Shown: piece after piece, positions 21,300-31,493 of the stretch | How the letters are laid out: each line of letters opens with the position of its first letter | How positions within the stretch are numbered: position 1 is the stretch's first letter | Assembly: GCA_003427395.1 (NCBI GenBank) | Contig: BFEA01000460.1 | Coordinates: 175,230 to 218,362, forward strand | Length of the DNA stretch: 43,133 nucleotides | Reading direction: 5' to 3' | Source of the DNA: Chara braunii | Taxonomy: Eukaryota; Streptophyta; Charophyceae; Charales; Characeae | Program-made: the position numbers and the translations under genes | The notes under the pieces: model-generated | The model's database searches: none | Told to the model about the DNA's origin: nothing | Seen by the model: the letters and a program-made list of their open reading frames with translations, nothing else

Positions 21300-24003
21300 C
21301 GTAGGGAGCTAATTGTGTTGTTGAGTATCGTAATTTGTTGTCTTATTGTGTCTAATGAGGTTCCATGGGGACACAAGTTAGTGAAACTTTAATTAACTTC
21401 ACGTTGCTTGTTGTTCGAAGGTGAATGAAAGGGGTCTGTTGTTTATGCGCTGGTGTCACCATGGTCGAAACACTTGTACATTGGTAGCACGCAACGGGAT
21501 TTGCATTTTCATTGGTGGGAGCATGTCTATCGTGCATGTCGCTTGGACGTGATTGAAACAGGTAGACATAATGAAAAGTTGTATAGGTGGCTTCGAAGGT
21601 GTGATGCTCACACTTATGTTATTCTCCCTCTCTGTGGTTGTCTTTCTGCTGATCTCTTGGCTACAGAGAAATACTTTATTCGATTGTTTTTCCCCACGCT
21701 CAATACAAGGGATAAACCTCGGTGATCACGGAGACGTCGTCCGAGTTTGAGGGAAAGATTGAGGAAGGTTAAGTGCATGGTGAGGTTACGGTGTCAGGGA
21801 AGCAGTCATTGTTGACTTTTTATTCTTCCATTAGTGTTGCGTCGAGTAGCCTGCTTAAGATCTTGGAGGTTTGTCGGGGTTAAATCTATTGAGTCTGTGG
21901 TTATCAAGTGTGCGGGAGGGGAGGCTTGGACTGATCGATGGAAGGTTCCCAGGAGGTTCTATGAGGGCAGTATTTTTTTTTGCATTTTTTGTGCAGTTGA
22001 GCTTCGACATGCTAGAGATTGGGTTAACGGTGCCATTACCCTCTGTTTCCTTTCAGTGGTTCTCTTTCTTAGTAGGTCCTTGTCTTTTAAGGATCCGTTG
22101 ACCGTTTTTCTGGCTAATCCGGATAGCCGTTATCTTTTGAAAAAAATAAGTCTTGACGTTTTGGTTGAGTTGCTTATTATGTAAATGTATTTTCTCTAGG
22201 TTTGGTCTTCACATCAGAGAACGGTTTATTATCATATGAAATTTTGAGGAAGGGATTTTCAAGGCCAAGGTGCGACGGATTTTCGCTGCGTTGGTGGTCA
22301 ATCTTCAAATCTAAGAAGGATGAAAGACAATGATTGTAAGGCGAATGAGGATTATTTGGGTGCGCAATAAGAGTGTTGGCGACGTATTGCATAACTATAG
22401 GCAGGCCTCGAGAGTTGAGGCGGTGAGCTGTTGTTTTCAAGATGTTGACTCATTCATGTCGCGTGTTGATGGACATATCTCTCTTCGTCTTAATGACCTT
22501 GATTGCTTTCCGTCTTAGCTAAAACTCTAAGAACTTGCTTCGTCCTTCTAAATCTCGTTCTATTGATATTGTACATTCTCGGATTGTCGCTGCTTTTGTT
22601 GATCATCCTTCTTTGCCCTCTTTGTGTTTCGGTGTCTTGACTGACAAACTGTTGAAAGTTTTTTTTTCCAAGTCTTACTCCTCCTCTGTGTCCTACTGCT
22701 ATCTGCGTAGACGCTTGTGGTCCTTTTCCTTTTATGTTTTAAGGGCTCGTGTGCAATTCTATTGATCACAACATGGGCGATATTATGGTTTGTTGCCCGT
22801 TGGTTTATGATTCCGACATGAGGAAATTATTTTTTGACAACCCGTCCTTTGAACTCTGCTTAGATAGCAAGGGAGTACTTTTGAGGAGGTGCTTTGATGA
22901 GTACAAACGTGCTGGTTTGGGAACAATCAACAAATGGAAGAAGGATGTGAGCCTTGGGAGGGATTATCATTTACCTAAGCATAAAGATGTTACGCAGTGA
23001 CGACCTATCTGTCCTTCGTATTCATAGTGTTTATTTTGTTGTGGGCGGATTGTTGTTGGGGCTGTTAATGTGCTACTATGAAACTTGCCAGCTCATTCCA
23101 ATTTAAATCTACGGAGTGTTGATGGTTTGTTGTCTGCCATCTCAATGGTCAACAAAGGTTTGACTTATGATCATGATTTATTGGACGTTTGTTTCGATGT
23201 TAAGGAGACGTTATCCAATCTCTTGCACGGATCCATCTTAAGGGCGTTAGCCTAGGTCGCTGACTTTACTTAAACAAAGGTGTTGTCGTTGTTGCGGTAA
23301 GGAAGTGTGCGAAGGGTGTTGTGCTCCTGAAAGGCCGTTGCGAGGATGATTGGAAGAAGGTTTCTTTCTCTTTGATTCTGAGCTTCGTTTCCTTGGAGCT
23401 TCAGGATACTTTCATCTCTGCCTCTGGTCGATTGTTGAGGCATGCCTGTCTGGTTAATGCTTATAATGAATTTGTGGTTTTGTCAAGTTTGGGTGCTGAT
23501 CTAATAAAGTTTTGTGGTTTTCGATTGGTTGACGATGTGTTCATGTTTGCGATTTGTAATAAAGGAGATGAGGTGTGTCAAAGAAAGGCAGTCAATTTAA
23601 TTGAACATTTCAGTAGATGTTACGATGGGAATCTGGTTTTGGAGAAGACTAGTGAGGGGGTGTGTTGGGATATCTCAGTTGTGTGTTGAAGATTTTCGAA
23701 GGGAAGACGAGAATGGTGTGCTTTCCAATGGTAAAAAATCAATGTCGGAACGTGAATGATGAATTGCTGTTTCAAAACATTCAGGATTTCTTTCCGTATA
23801 CCGGTCGGCAACAAAGTTTGATGTGATATCTTCCTTCCTGCATCGTGCGAAGACCTATTCGTCTATTGAAGGTATGGTCTTTCCTTTGCTGTTCTTTCTA
23901 AAGTGCGAGCTCTGGAGGAGGGTTACCCCGATGAATACTTTGACATTGCCTTGTTCAGGTTTTTAAGGAAGTTTGGAGGTATTTGGAAGGAATGGCTAAG
24001 TGA
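21300..24003 (+). pseudogene. ORF2 of unit D: GIY-YIG endonuclease and reverse transcriptase, broken
   Basis: The GIY-YIG module (VVY at about 21438, LYIGSTQRDLHFHWWEH, CRLDVIE, TEKYFIRLFFPTLN) keeps the Tyr, Arg, His, Glu and Asn signature positions. Linker fragments and RT fingers follow (22330-23000). Motif A is degraded (CFDVKETLSNLLHGS, about 23190). About 40 bases are lost at motif B near 23430, but the catalytic block RLVDDVFMFAICNKGDE (about 23523-23573) is well preserved. The frame ends at TGA 24001-24003 after a small deletion. Confidence 0.7.
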
Positions 24004-24685
24004 GGGCGTTTTTTGGGGGGTAGAAAGGGGTCTGAAGGACCCTCGGTTTAGGGGACTGCCTTTTGATGGGTGCCCTCGGTCTAGGGGGTTGTTTGTTTTG
24101 TCCTGTATATGGTGTGTCTTGAAGTCCTTGTTCAAGAATAAGTGTACGTCTGGATCGATTGATGTTGTTCTTTGGTAGTAGTGTCGGGTGGGGTTGATCT
24201 GCTGACTCGTGGGTTGTTTTTTAGTAAGTGAGGTCACGTGCGGAATAGGCTGGTTTATTTTCTGTATCTGGGTGGATCTTGCGGTCTGCATGTTGTTATG
24301 CTTTAGGATTGTTTTAGTAGTAGGTAAGGTGATTTGAACCATCGTCTTGTCGGGTTGTGGGTTTGTGCGGCTCTGTGATGAAGCTGGTTGAACTGATTTT
24401 CTGGCCGTGTCCGGACTAGTCTACCGGTGTTAACTTGGAGTATACAAGTAGGTTGACACGATGCCCACCGCCTCAACTTTCAGACCCCTGATTATCCAGG
24501 TTTGGCGGCCTGGTGAAACCGGTAGGGTCGTCCTCTTTGCTGCACTTCATAGTTTTAATAAAGTCGCGTTCCAGACATCAGTGTGGTTTTTCCTTTTCTC
24601 CCTCCTTCTACTGGTGTCTGTCGGAGTTGTTGCTGCAACGAGTGTTGGTTTGTTGAAACCATAAGTGCGTGTGTAAGCCTTGTGC
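24004..24685 (+). other. 3' untranslated region of unit D, end of array
   Basis: Conserved non-coding 3' region including the mutated TATA box (TATACAA, 24441-24447), the last hammerhead copy and AATAAA. It terminates at 24685. Confidence 0.6.
24471..24532 (+). ncRNA. Hammerhead-like motif, junction 5 (core mutated)
   Basis: Stem I GACCC/GGGTC, stem II CCAGG/CCTGG, GAAA (24515-24518), ACCGGT and GTA (cleavage base 24524) are present, but the core is CTGATTA: the essential G of CTGATGA is T. Predicted inactive. Confidence 0.55.
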
Positions 24686-24939
24686 CCAGTTTCGGAATTT
24701 TGGATTCTGCCCAGTTTCACTATGGGGACCCCACCACGGCCTGTTCCCCAGGGTGCCACTACCCATGGGACTTACTCGCTAGACCAGTCCTTCTAAATGC
24801 TAGGAGGACAGGTCATACAGGAATTTGGCCCTCTATATGCCCTTGTTTGCAGTTATCATTTGCAGTGGTTGTCAGCCTCCAAGATTCGGCGACCGTGACA
24901 CAGAAGCCGGACCCCACCATACCGAACTATGGCCCTGGC

Positions 24940-25043
24940 TGCACTACTCTCCACATGCACAAAAGACAAAAAAGATGGTAATGTATCTTTCCATCTTCTG
25001 GAGGAAGATTCAGTCTCATTTTGCACATTTGGAGAGTAGTGCA
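24940..25043. repeat. Long imperfect hairpin (inverted repeat)
   Basis: Arms of about 24 bases, GCACTACTCTCCACATGCAC (from 24941) and TTTGCACATTTGGAGAGTAG (from 25020), pair with two or three mismatches. The loop contains a second hairpin AAGATGG/CCATCTT. The fold resembles a foldback repeat or a microRNA-precursor-like hairpin, and nothing in the sequence decides between them. Confidence 0.55.
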
Positions 25044-25056
25044 TCCAGGCTCTATT

Positions 25057-25247
25057 CCTCAGGGCTGCGAATTGGGATGCCGTACCTCAGGGCTGCGAAT
25101 TGGGATGCCGTACCTCAGGGCTGCGAATTGGGATGCCGTACCTCAGGGCTGCGAATTGGGATGCGAAGCATCATAGGGCTCATGTTGGTGGTTCTTGGGC
25201 TGCGAATTGGGATGCGAAGCATCATAGGGCTCATGTTGGTGGTTCTT
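25057..25247. repeat. Compound minisatellite: 28 bp x 4, then 51 bp x 2
   Basis: Units at 25057, 25085, 25113 and 25141 begin CCTCAGGGCTGCGAATTGGG, with the fourth diverging after GGATGC. They grade into two 51-bp units (25146-25196, 25197-25247) that share GGGCTGCGAATTGGGATGC and add a new GAAGCATCATAGGGCTCATG tail. The two unit types share a core, so one arose from the other. Confidence 0.85.
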
Positions 25248-25737
25248 TTCTTGCTGTTGCCTGTGAGGTGGCTACTGCTGACAGGGCAGGGGGAAGGGTC
25301 GCATGCTTCTTGTGACAAAAGTATGGTTGGAGAGATTGAGTCGGAAGGGAAGGAGGGATAGTGGAGGCGGAGGCATCGACTTGGTAGTGGTTGGTTTCGC
25401 GCTCGATTGTTTCAAATTTGACGTAATTTGCGCAGCTGGTTTGATAGATCGAGGGAGAAAGGCGTTGAAGACGAGGTTAAAGTGTCCACGACCCTCTTTG
25501 CAGCGCATTCCATGGTATACTGCCATTTTCCTGGAAATGTACAGGGAGGATGGTGACCCCCTGCTCAGCGAGGAGATGGAACGGCGGGTTCCTAGGCTAA
25601 TGAGAGTTGCTTTCCCCCGGGTGTTGGGACTAATTTGTGTAGGCTGATGAGTGACAAAAATGTAATCATACATAGGCGATCATATTTGTCAATTTCTGGT
25701 AGTTACAGCTCGTGGCGCGCGCGCGCGCGCGCGCACA
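25248..25737. other. No gene recognised; ends in (GC)n before gap
   Basis: This is the upstream flank of the kinase gene. Open frames on both strands match nothing I know. The last 20 bases before the gap are alternating GC. Confidence 0.4.
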
Positions 25738-26268
25738 NNNNNNNNNNNNNNNNNNNNNNNNNNNNNNNNNNNNNNNNNNNNNNNNNNNNNNNNNNNNNNN
25801 NNNNNNNNNNNNNNNNNNNNNNNNNNNNNNNNNNNNNNNNNNNNNNNNNNNNNNNNNNNNNNNNNNNNNNNNNNNNNNNNNNNNNNNNNNNNNNNNNNNN
25901 NNNNNNNNNNNNNNNNNNNNNNNNNNNNNNNNNNNNNNNNNNNNNNNNNNNNNNNNNNNNNNNNNNNNNNNNNNNNNNNNNNNNNNNNNNNNNNNNNNNN
26001 NNNNNNNNNNNNNNNNNNNNNNNNNNNNNNNNNNNNNNNNNNNNNNNNNNNNNNNNNNNNNNNNNNNNNNNNNNNNNNNNNNNNNNNNNNNNNNNNNNNN
26101 NNNNNNNNNNNNNNNNNNNNNNNNNNNNNNNNNNNNNNNNNNNNNNNNNNNNNNNNNNNNNNNNNNNNNNNNNNNNNNNNNNNNNNNNNNNNNNNNNNNN
26201 NNNNNNNNNNNNNNNNNNNNNNNNNNNNNNNNNNNNNNNNNNNNNNNNNNNNNNNNNNNNNNNNNNNN
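25738..26268. other. Assembly gap (531 N)
   Basis: Run of N flanked by a (GC)n tract and a (GA)n tract, so the gap probably arose in low-complexity DNA. Its length may be nominal. Confidence 1.

Positions 26269-26341
<73 letters not shown>
26269..26341. repeat. (GA)n microsatellite in the kinase 5' region
   Basis: Pure GA dinucleotides beginning at the gap edge, about 100 bases upstream of the CDKD start codon. It is probably in the 5' UTR or core promoter. GA/CT tracts are common in plant promoters. Confidence 0.9.
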
Positions 26342-26343
<2 letters not shown>

Positions 26344-26439
26344 TGTTTGTGCCTGAGAAGAGAGGGGTTGATCGGGGAAGTAAAGAGAGGAAAGGGGCGA
26401 AGGAAACGGGCGTGAAAAGGGTGCGTTTGCTGGACGACC

Positions 26440-27771
26440 ATGGCGGGAAAATCGGGCACCGGACGATACGACAAAGGGATAACCCTTGGAGAGGGAACTT
26501 ACGGTGTTGTCTATAAAGCCATCGACAAGCTGACTAATCGGACGGTGGCTATCAAAAAGATTCGTCTCGGGAAGTACAAAGAAGGTGTCAATGTCACAGC
26601 TCTGAGGGAAATAAAGCTTCTTCGCGAGCTGAAGGATCCAAACATCATCGAGCTCATTGATGTTTATCCCCACAAAAGGAATCTTCATCTCGTTTTTGAG
26701 TTCATGGAGAGCGACCTGGAGGCAGTAATTAGGGATCGAAACATCGTCCTCTCGCCTGCGGATGTGAAAGCCTACATGCTGATGACTCTGAAGGGCTTGG
26801 CCCAGTGCCATAAGAAGTGGGTGTTGCACAGAGACTTGAAGCCCAACAATCTGTTGATCGCTCAGTCTGGTGAACTCAAGCTGGCTGATTTTGGTCTGGC
26901 AAGGATTTTCGGCAGTCCTGACCGGAAGTTGACAAACCAGGTTTTCGCTCGTTGGTATCGGGCTCCTGAATTGCTGTTTGGCAGCAGACAATATGGTCCA
27001 GGGGTGGACATCTGGGCTGCGGGGTGTGTATTTGCAGAGTTGGTTTTGCGCCGACCTTTCTTCCAGGGCTCAAGTGATATCGATCAGCTGAGCAAAATTT
27101 TCGCTGCCTTTGGAACTCCAAGGGAGGCTCAGTGGCCCGATGTCTCTTGCTTGCCAGACTACATGGAGTATGTACATTTCCCTGCTCCTCCTCTCAGCTC
27201 ATTATTTCCAACAGCCAGCGAAGATGCACTCGATCTCCTTCAGAAAATGTTCGCTTTCAATCCCAACCACAGGATTTCTGCGCAGCAAGCCGTAGAACAC
27301 CGCTATTTTACCACAGAACCTGCGCCTACTCGCCCAGAGCTGCTGCCTCGGCCTCCCCGTAAGGAGTCCAATGAAGATGCTCCTCCTCCACGTGTCGAAT
27401 CTCCAGGTCCACCCGTCGTTGTGTCCCCTTCTGCGAAGGCGCGGCGCTTGTCTTATCAGTCAGCTGCACCTCATTCCTCTGGAGTAAGGGAACAGGGCTC
27501 AGCGATGAGGGAACAGAGTTCACTGATGAGGGATCAGGGGTCCGTAATGAGGGATCAGGGGTCGGTCATGAGGGAGCCGAGCTCGGGGATGAGGGATCAG
27601 TCCATGTGCGGTCCTACAGGGGAGACTCCAAGCACTACAGGGGCGATGAATTCGGCAGTACCCATGTCTGTTGATAATGCTGCGGGATTCAGACCCACTC
27701 TGAATAGTGTGGACCGATCATACCTCAGGAAACGGAAGCTGGAGATGGATGCTGCATTTAGCCATGCCTAA
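26440..27771 (+). CDS. CDKD: Cyclin-dependent kinase D (CDK-activating kinase, CDK7-like)
   Basis: This is an intact 443-residue Ser/Thr kinase in a single exon. CDKD/CDK7 with cyclin H and MAT1 phosphorylates the T-loop of other CDKs and, within TFIIH, the RNA polymerase II C-terminal repeat; it acts mainly in the nucleus. Visible motifs are the Gly loop GEGTYG (17-22), the Lys of VAIKK (39), the CDK7-type helix NVTALREI (51-58), HRDLKPNN (130-137), DFG (150-152), a T-loop with [11 protein letters not shown] (Ser159 and Thr165 as activating sites) and RWYRAPE (171-177). [20 protein letters not shown] and [13 protein letters not shown] near the C-terminus match plant CDKD proteins. A tail of octapeptide-like MRDQGSV repeats (about 347-388) is unusual. 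The start ACCATGGCG is a strong context. Plant CDKD genes usually have introns, so a one-exon copy could be a retrocopy, but all catalytic residues are intact. Confidence 0.95.
   Translation: MAGKSGTGRYDKGITLGEGTYGVVYKAIDKLTNRTVAIKKIRLGKYKEGVNVTALREIKLLRELKDPNIIELIDVYPHKRNLHLVFEFMESDLEAVIRDRNIVLSPADVKAYMLMTLKGLAQCHKKWVLHRDLKPNNLLIAQSGELKLADFGLARIFGSPDRKLTNQVFARWYRAPELLFGSRQYGPGVDIWAAGCVFAELVLRRPFFQGSSDIDQLSKIFAAFGTPREAQWPDVSCLPDYMEYVHFPAPPLSSLFPTASEDALDLLQKMFAFNPNHRISAQQAVEHRYFTTEPAPTRPELLPRPPRKESNEDAPPPRVESPGPPVVVSPSAKARRLSYQSAAPHSSGVREQGSAMREQSSLMRDQGSVMRDQGSVMREPSSGMRDQSMCGPTGETPSTTGAMNSAVPMSVDNAAGFRPTLNSVDRSYLRKRKLEMDAAFSHA
27478..27605 (+). repeat. 24-bp coding repeats in the CDKD tail
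   Basis: Five to six tandem 24-base units (ATGAGGGATCAGGGGTCGGT type) encode MREQ/MRDQ-G-S octapeptides within the CDKD C-terminal tail. Two adjacent units are nearly identical, so the number may vary between individuals. Confidence 0.8.
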
Positions 27772-28831
27772 TACCGTCGCGGTGGGGTAGAAGGGTGGGG
27801 ATGTGTTAGATTTCTTCCGTTACCTCCGGCTTTCTAGAGAGCCAATAACATCAACGGATCTGATTTGTCTATTGCTCTTGTGGTAAAGTTCAATAAGGCA
27901 CAGAGGAAGCACTGATGATGATGATTTAACATCAATGGATCTGATTGTTGACTCCACTGCCTGCTTTTTGAGACGGAGTTCATTGTTTCGTGTGCTAGAT
28001 GATCGGTCATGTCATCCCTTTCATATGTCTGTAGATCAAGCTCAACTTCATTAGCGAGTTAATAATTATTCTGGAGACTACTGGAATTCTCAACCTTTGA
28101 TGTCGTATGTGCTTTTGTCAAATCAGATATGCTTCCAAAACATGCTGATCTGTTCGTGTATGCTATGGACGATCATCGCTTTTAGCGATTCGTAGATGAA
28201 ACTCACCTTTTTTTTTTTTTGGTTTAATTACTCATCGTTATTCATTCACTAGCTAATGCTTCTTCTGGAGCCAAAGTTCTGCTCCCAATCTTTGATTCGT
28301 AAGTTCTGTGTCAAATCTGACATTCTTCCAAAACAACAAAGCAAAAGAAGGAAAGAAGAAAGAGTTGCGAATGAGACATTTGAAGAAGTCTTGCACGGTT
28401 GCGATTGCCAGTGTTCTGTATGTGAGGAAAAAGAACTGGACGGAGTGATGGTGGGGATGTTTCGTCGGGATTAGCCGTACCCAACACGTGGGCGGAAGAG
28501 GGTTGCGATGGAGAGGGGAGGGTTGCAGGAGGGGAGGGAAGGAGAGGAGGCAATGCGCTTGTTGTACATTTCGGTCTCCTGCCGTGGCAGCAGTAGCAGA
28601 AAAAACAAGCATGCTTTCGAAGGAGCGAGCTGAGGCTACGTGGTGGGATGACAATTGGGAATTCAGGGATGGAGAGGGTAGGAGATTGACAGCCCGTCTT
28701 ATCCGTTGGACACAGGTGTGGACTGGCAAGGATAGGAGGCGATGCGATTGTTGTAGATCTCGGTTGCCTCCCGTGGCATCAAAGGAGAGAGATGCAGAGC
28801 TCTTTGGTGGATTGAGAATGGGGATTTCAGG
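27772..28831. other. CDKD 3' flank, no gene recognised
   Basis: The first few hundred bases are presumably the 3' UTR. No AATAAA is obvious, and a T13 tract lies at about 28207. Open frames beyond this are Arg/Pro or Glu/Arg-rich and uninformative. Confidence 0.4.
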
Positions 28832-28899
28832 GAGAAGGCGGTGTTATGTCTGTATATCCGTCGTGGAGAAGGCGGTGCTATGTCTGTATATCCGTCGTG
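28832..28899. repeat. 34-bp tandem duplication
   Basis: Two copies of GAGAAGGCGGTG(T/C)TATGTC followed by TGTATATCCGTCGTG, differing at one base. Confidence 0.85.
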
Positions 28900-29372
28900 G
28901 AATCTTGGTGGCAGGTTGGCGGCTGGGCGCACGGCACGGTCAGGGAGGAAGTGTGGGAGTCAGTAGTACAGGATGAGAGGTTCCGCGAAATCAGAGGTTG
29001 TACAAATTAATGCCTCAATTTCCCGGGTCACCACCTCCTGTTCATCGCCGTTGGTTTTCCTAGTAAACTCTCCCTCCCATCCCCTCCTCCTTTTCCTCTT
29101 TCGCCTTCCCCTTTTCACCTTCTTGCCCACCCTGTTCCACTTCCTTCTCGCTTATGGGGATGGAGAGATGAATACGGGGTCATAGCAGGTGAGAATGCTG
29201 AAGGAAGTGTTGATGGGGGGGAATAGGACATGGGGAACGAGAGTTAGTCGGAGAAACCGAAGGGGGTGGAAAGAACTGCGGAAGTCCGTGGATTCGAACG
29301 CTAAAGGGAGAGTATTGATGGGGGAGGGAAGAAGGGCATGGGGGGAACGAAAGCTCAGTTGGAAAAATGGTG
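28900..29372. other. No gene recognised
   Basis: A pyrimidine-rich block (29020-29150) is followed by G-rich sequence in which GTGTTGATGGGGG-like words recur (29207, 29310 and again at 29529). Confidence 0.4.
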
Positions 29373-29455
29373 GGGGAGTTAGAAACATGAACACTCCATT
29401 TACCGTGCTAATCCTCCAGTCTCCGGGAGTTAGAACCATCAACACTCCATTTAGT
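29373..29455. repeat. 53-bp period duplication
   Basis: GGGAGTTAGAA, CAT, then AACACTCCATTTA occurs twice, at about 29373 and 29426, with two differences. Confidence 0.75.
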
Positions 29456-29514
29456 GTTCGCGTCCTCCCGTCTGCGGGAGGTGAGTGTTCGCGTCCTCCC
29501 GTCTGCGGGAGGTG
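29453..29514. repeat. 31-bp tandem duplication of a hairpin
   Basis: Two identical units each contain CCTCCCG-TCTG-CGGGAGG, a perfect 7-bp stem with a 4-base loop. Confidence 0.85.
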
Positions 29515-31490
29515 CGCACCCTAAATGAAGTGTTGATGGGGGGGTGGGGACATGGGTAGCGAGAGTTCAGGAGGCAAAATGAAAGGCAGTGGGAGGGCGG
29601 GATGTTGTGGATAAGCTGAAGGGGTTGCTGATGGGCGGAGGAAAAGGGGGATGTGTTTGTACGAGGGTTTAGTAGGACGAATGAAGGGGAAGGAAAGAAA
29701 GGTGGGAGAAGTGGTTGGGGACGCTGAAGGGAGTGTTGTTGACAGAAGTCCCGATCCTTCTTCTTTTTTCCCGTTTTTTTTTTTCTTTTTCCTTCTGTCA
29801 GTGCATTAGTGAAATTTTGAAGGGTGCACAGTGTTTGCTAAGCTGGGAAGGTTGCCTTGAGCGACTGTCCCACACAAGCCGCACGATTTATGACAGCTCG
29901 GCAATTTTGTATGGTCGATTCGCTATGATGACGTGTTCCAATTGGGCCAGCACCATTCCGAAAAGCTTGCTTCGTCTGTGGAAGGCCTACCGTCCCGGTT
30001 GCTTGGGACGAGGGAAATTACGTGAGGCAGAATACCGTTTCATCGATGCCAGCAGGGACATTGTGGACGGAAAAGTGCCACCCAGCTCGTCAACTGATAG
30101 TTGTGGCTTTTACTCGAAAGTCTCTTTTGCTTGTAACCTTGCGCAGTTCTTTTCTGTTTTGAAAAACTATCAGTAACGAATTTCCAATTTTTCAATTTTC
30201 CATCTCGTCCAGTTCTTTTTGTGTATGTCTGTGTGAAGTGAAGATGAGTGTCTGATTGGCTCTGGGGAAAAGAGAGATTTGTAATTATGCGCAGTTATGT
30301 GTATGTGGAAGTGATGATGAGATTCGGGTCTGGGTTGCTATGTTTCTGTATTCGTATTTCATGCACATTGGGGAAGAGAGAGAGAGAGAGAGAGGTAGTT
30401 GGCATGCGAGCAGTAGTACAAACGTGCCGCCTCTATTTGTGATTACTGATCTCAATCTTTACGTTGGCGCATGTTGTTTTTTTTCCCACCTATGCACGAA
30501 CTCCTGCTTCTGTCGGTGATGTTTTGTAATTCTCCATAATCGTAAGTTCTCCTCCTCTTCCCACCTTATTAGGCGTCATCCTGCCTTTGATTACAATATC
30601 CACCCTTTCTCGTCCTTGCCTGCAATCGTCATGCTATCCGTCGTCATCACCGACTTCCTTCCCTCTCTCCCGCCAAGCTTACGCTGGTCACCCGACCATA
30701 AACATCCACAATATTTCTGACTTCTTTGTCGCTAAGGTTACTTGAGGCGCTGGCATGGTCCATGCCAGCCACCACGGTATTACCCATCAACAGTGCAAGG
30801 GGCAGAGTGTTGTCTTGTCACTTCCTTTCCAACCACACAAATGTGTGTACTAATTGCACCCTACAAAGGAGGAAAAGGCAAAAAAGAAATGCAAAAGGAA
30901 TTCAGAGAAAACAATGAAAAAGGCAAAAGAAAAAGGTATGCCAAATTTTCTTCCTTTTATCCGATCTTTCTCTGTCTCTTCCTCACACTCTTAGTCGATC
31001 GTTGTAACACAATGCATTTGTCCCTTGGGCGATCATGCGGCAGAGGTTTTGGTTTACAAGTGTTGAGATTTTGGGAGGGGTTTTGGGACTGGGAGTTGTG
31101 GCGGAGGGATGGGGGAAGTTTGAGGGTGGGGACGAGGGGAAGGTCTGAGGCTGGCGATGAGGACGAGGGTACAGGAAGGGAAAGAGAAGTACCAACACAT
31201 ACCTACAAAACTATGAATGTATTCAAACAGGTTGTATATAGAATAGAAACAAAGATCGAACTATTTCTCCCTGGGAATCTTGAGCTGTCTTTTGGTCATG
31301 TTGCATGCGCACTCTTCTGGAGCCGACACTCTTGTCGCTTTCCGCTTCCACGTGTGTATGAATCTTGTGATGGTGTGTTTATGTCCAGACCTGTTTGTGT
31401 GTCTGAACCATTATCCATTTTGGACCTATAATAAAGCGCTCTCACTAATTGTTGTCGTACGGACCATGGCGTTTGTATTTCTTGTGGGGT
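29515..31490. other. No gene recognised
   Basis: Contains a (GA)n tract at about 30375-30394 and C/T-rich stretches. A 153-residue open frame at 29715-30176 has a hydrophobic N-terminus but no recognisable domain. Long open frames near 30742-31431 are Arg/Gly-rich and unconvincing. Confidence 0.4.
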
Positions 31491-31493
31491 TTA

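Larger units (their letters stand above)
19710..24685 (+). mobile_element. Penelope-like element, unit D (last in array)
   Basis: Fourth unit (4,976 bp). Its 3' end at 24685 (GCCTTGTGC) coincides with the junction point in other units, where the next copy would begin TTAACTCTC. Instead unrelated flank follows, so this defines the element's true 3' end. RT motif B is deleted, as in unit B but with different breakpoints. Confidence 0.8.

Noticed and set aside
3083-24685. Interpretation of the array as LTR or DIRS elements
   Set aside because: No integrase, tyrosine recombinase, RNase H, primer-binding site or polypurine tract is visible; GIY-YIG plus this RT fits Penelope-like elements.
25057-25247. 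CRISPR array
   Set aside because: Repeats are directly adjacent with no unique spacers, in a plant-like nuclear context.
25635-26991. Long open frames running through the gap
   Set aside because: They are open only because the N run is translated as unknown residues; the flanks are GC and GA repeats.
29715-30176. 153-residue open frame
   Set aside because: Hydrophobic start from a T/C run, no recognisable domain, and no support beyond length.
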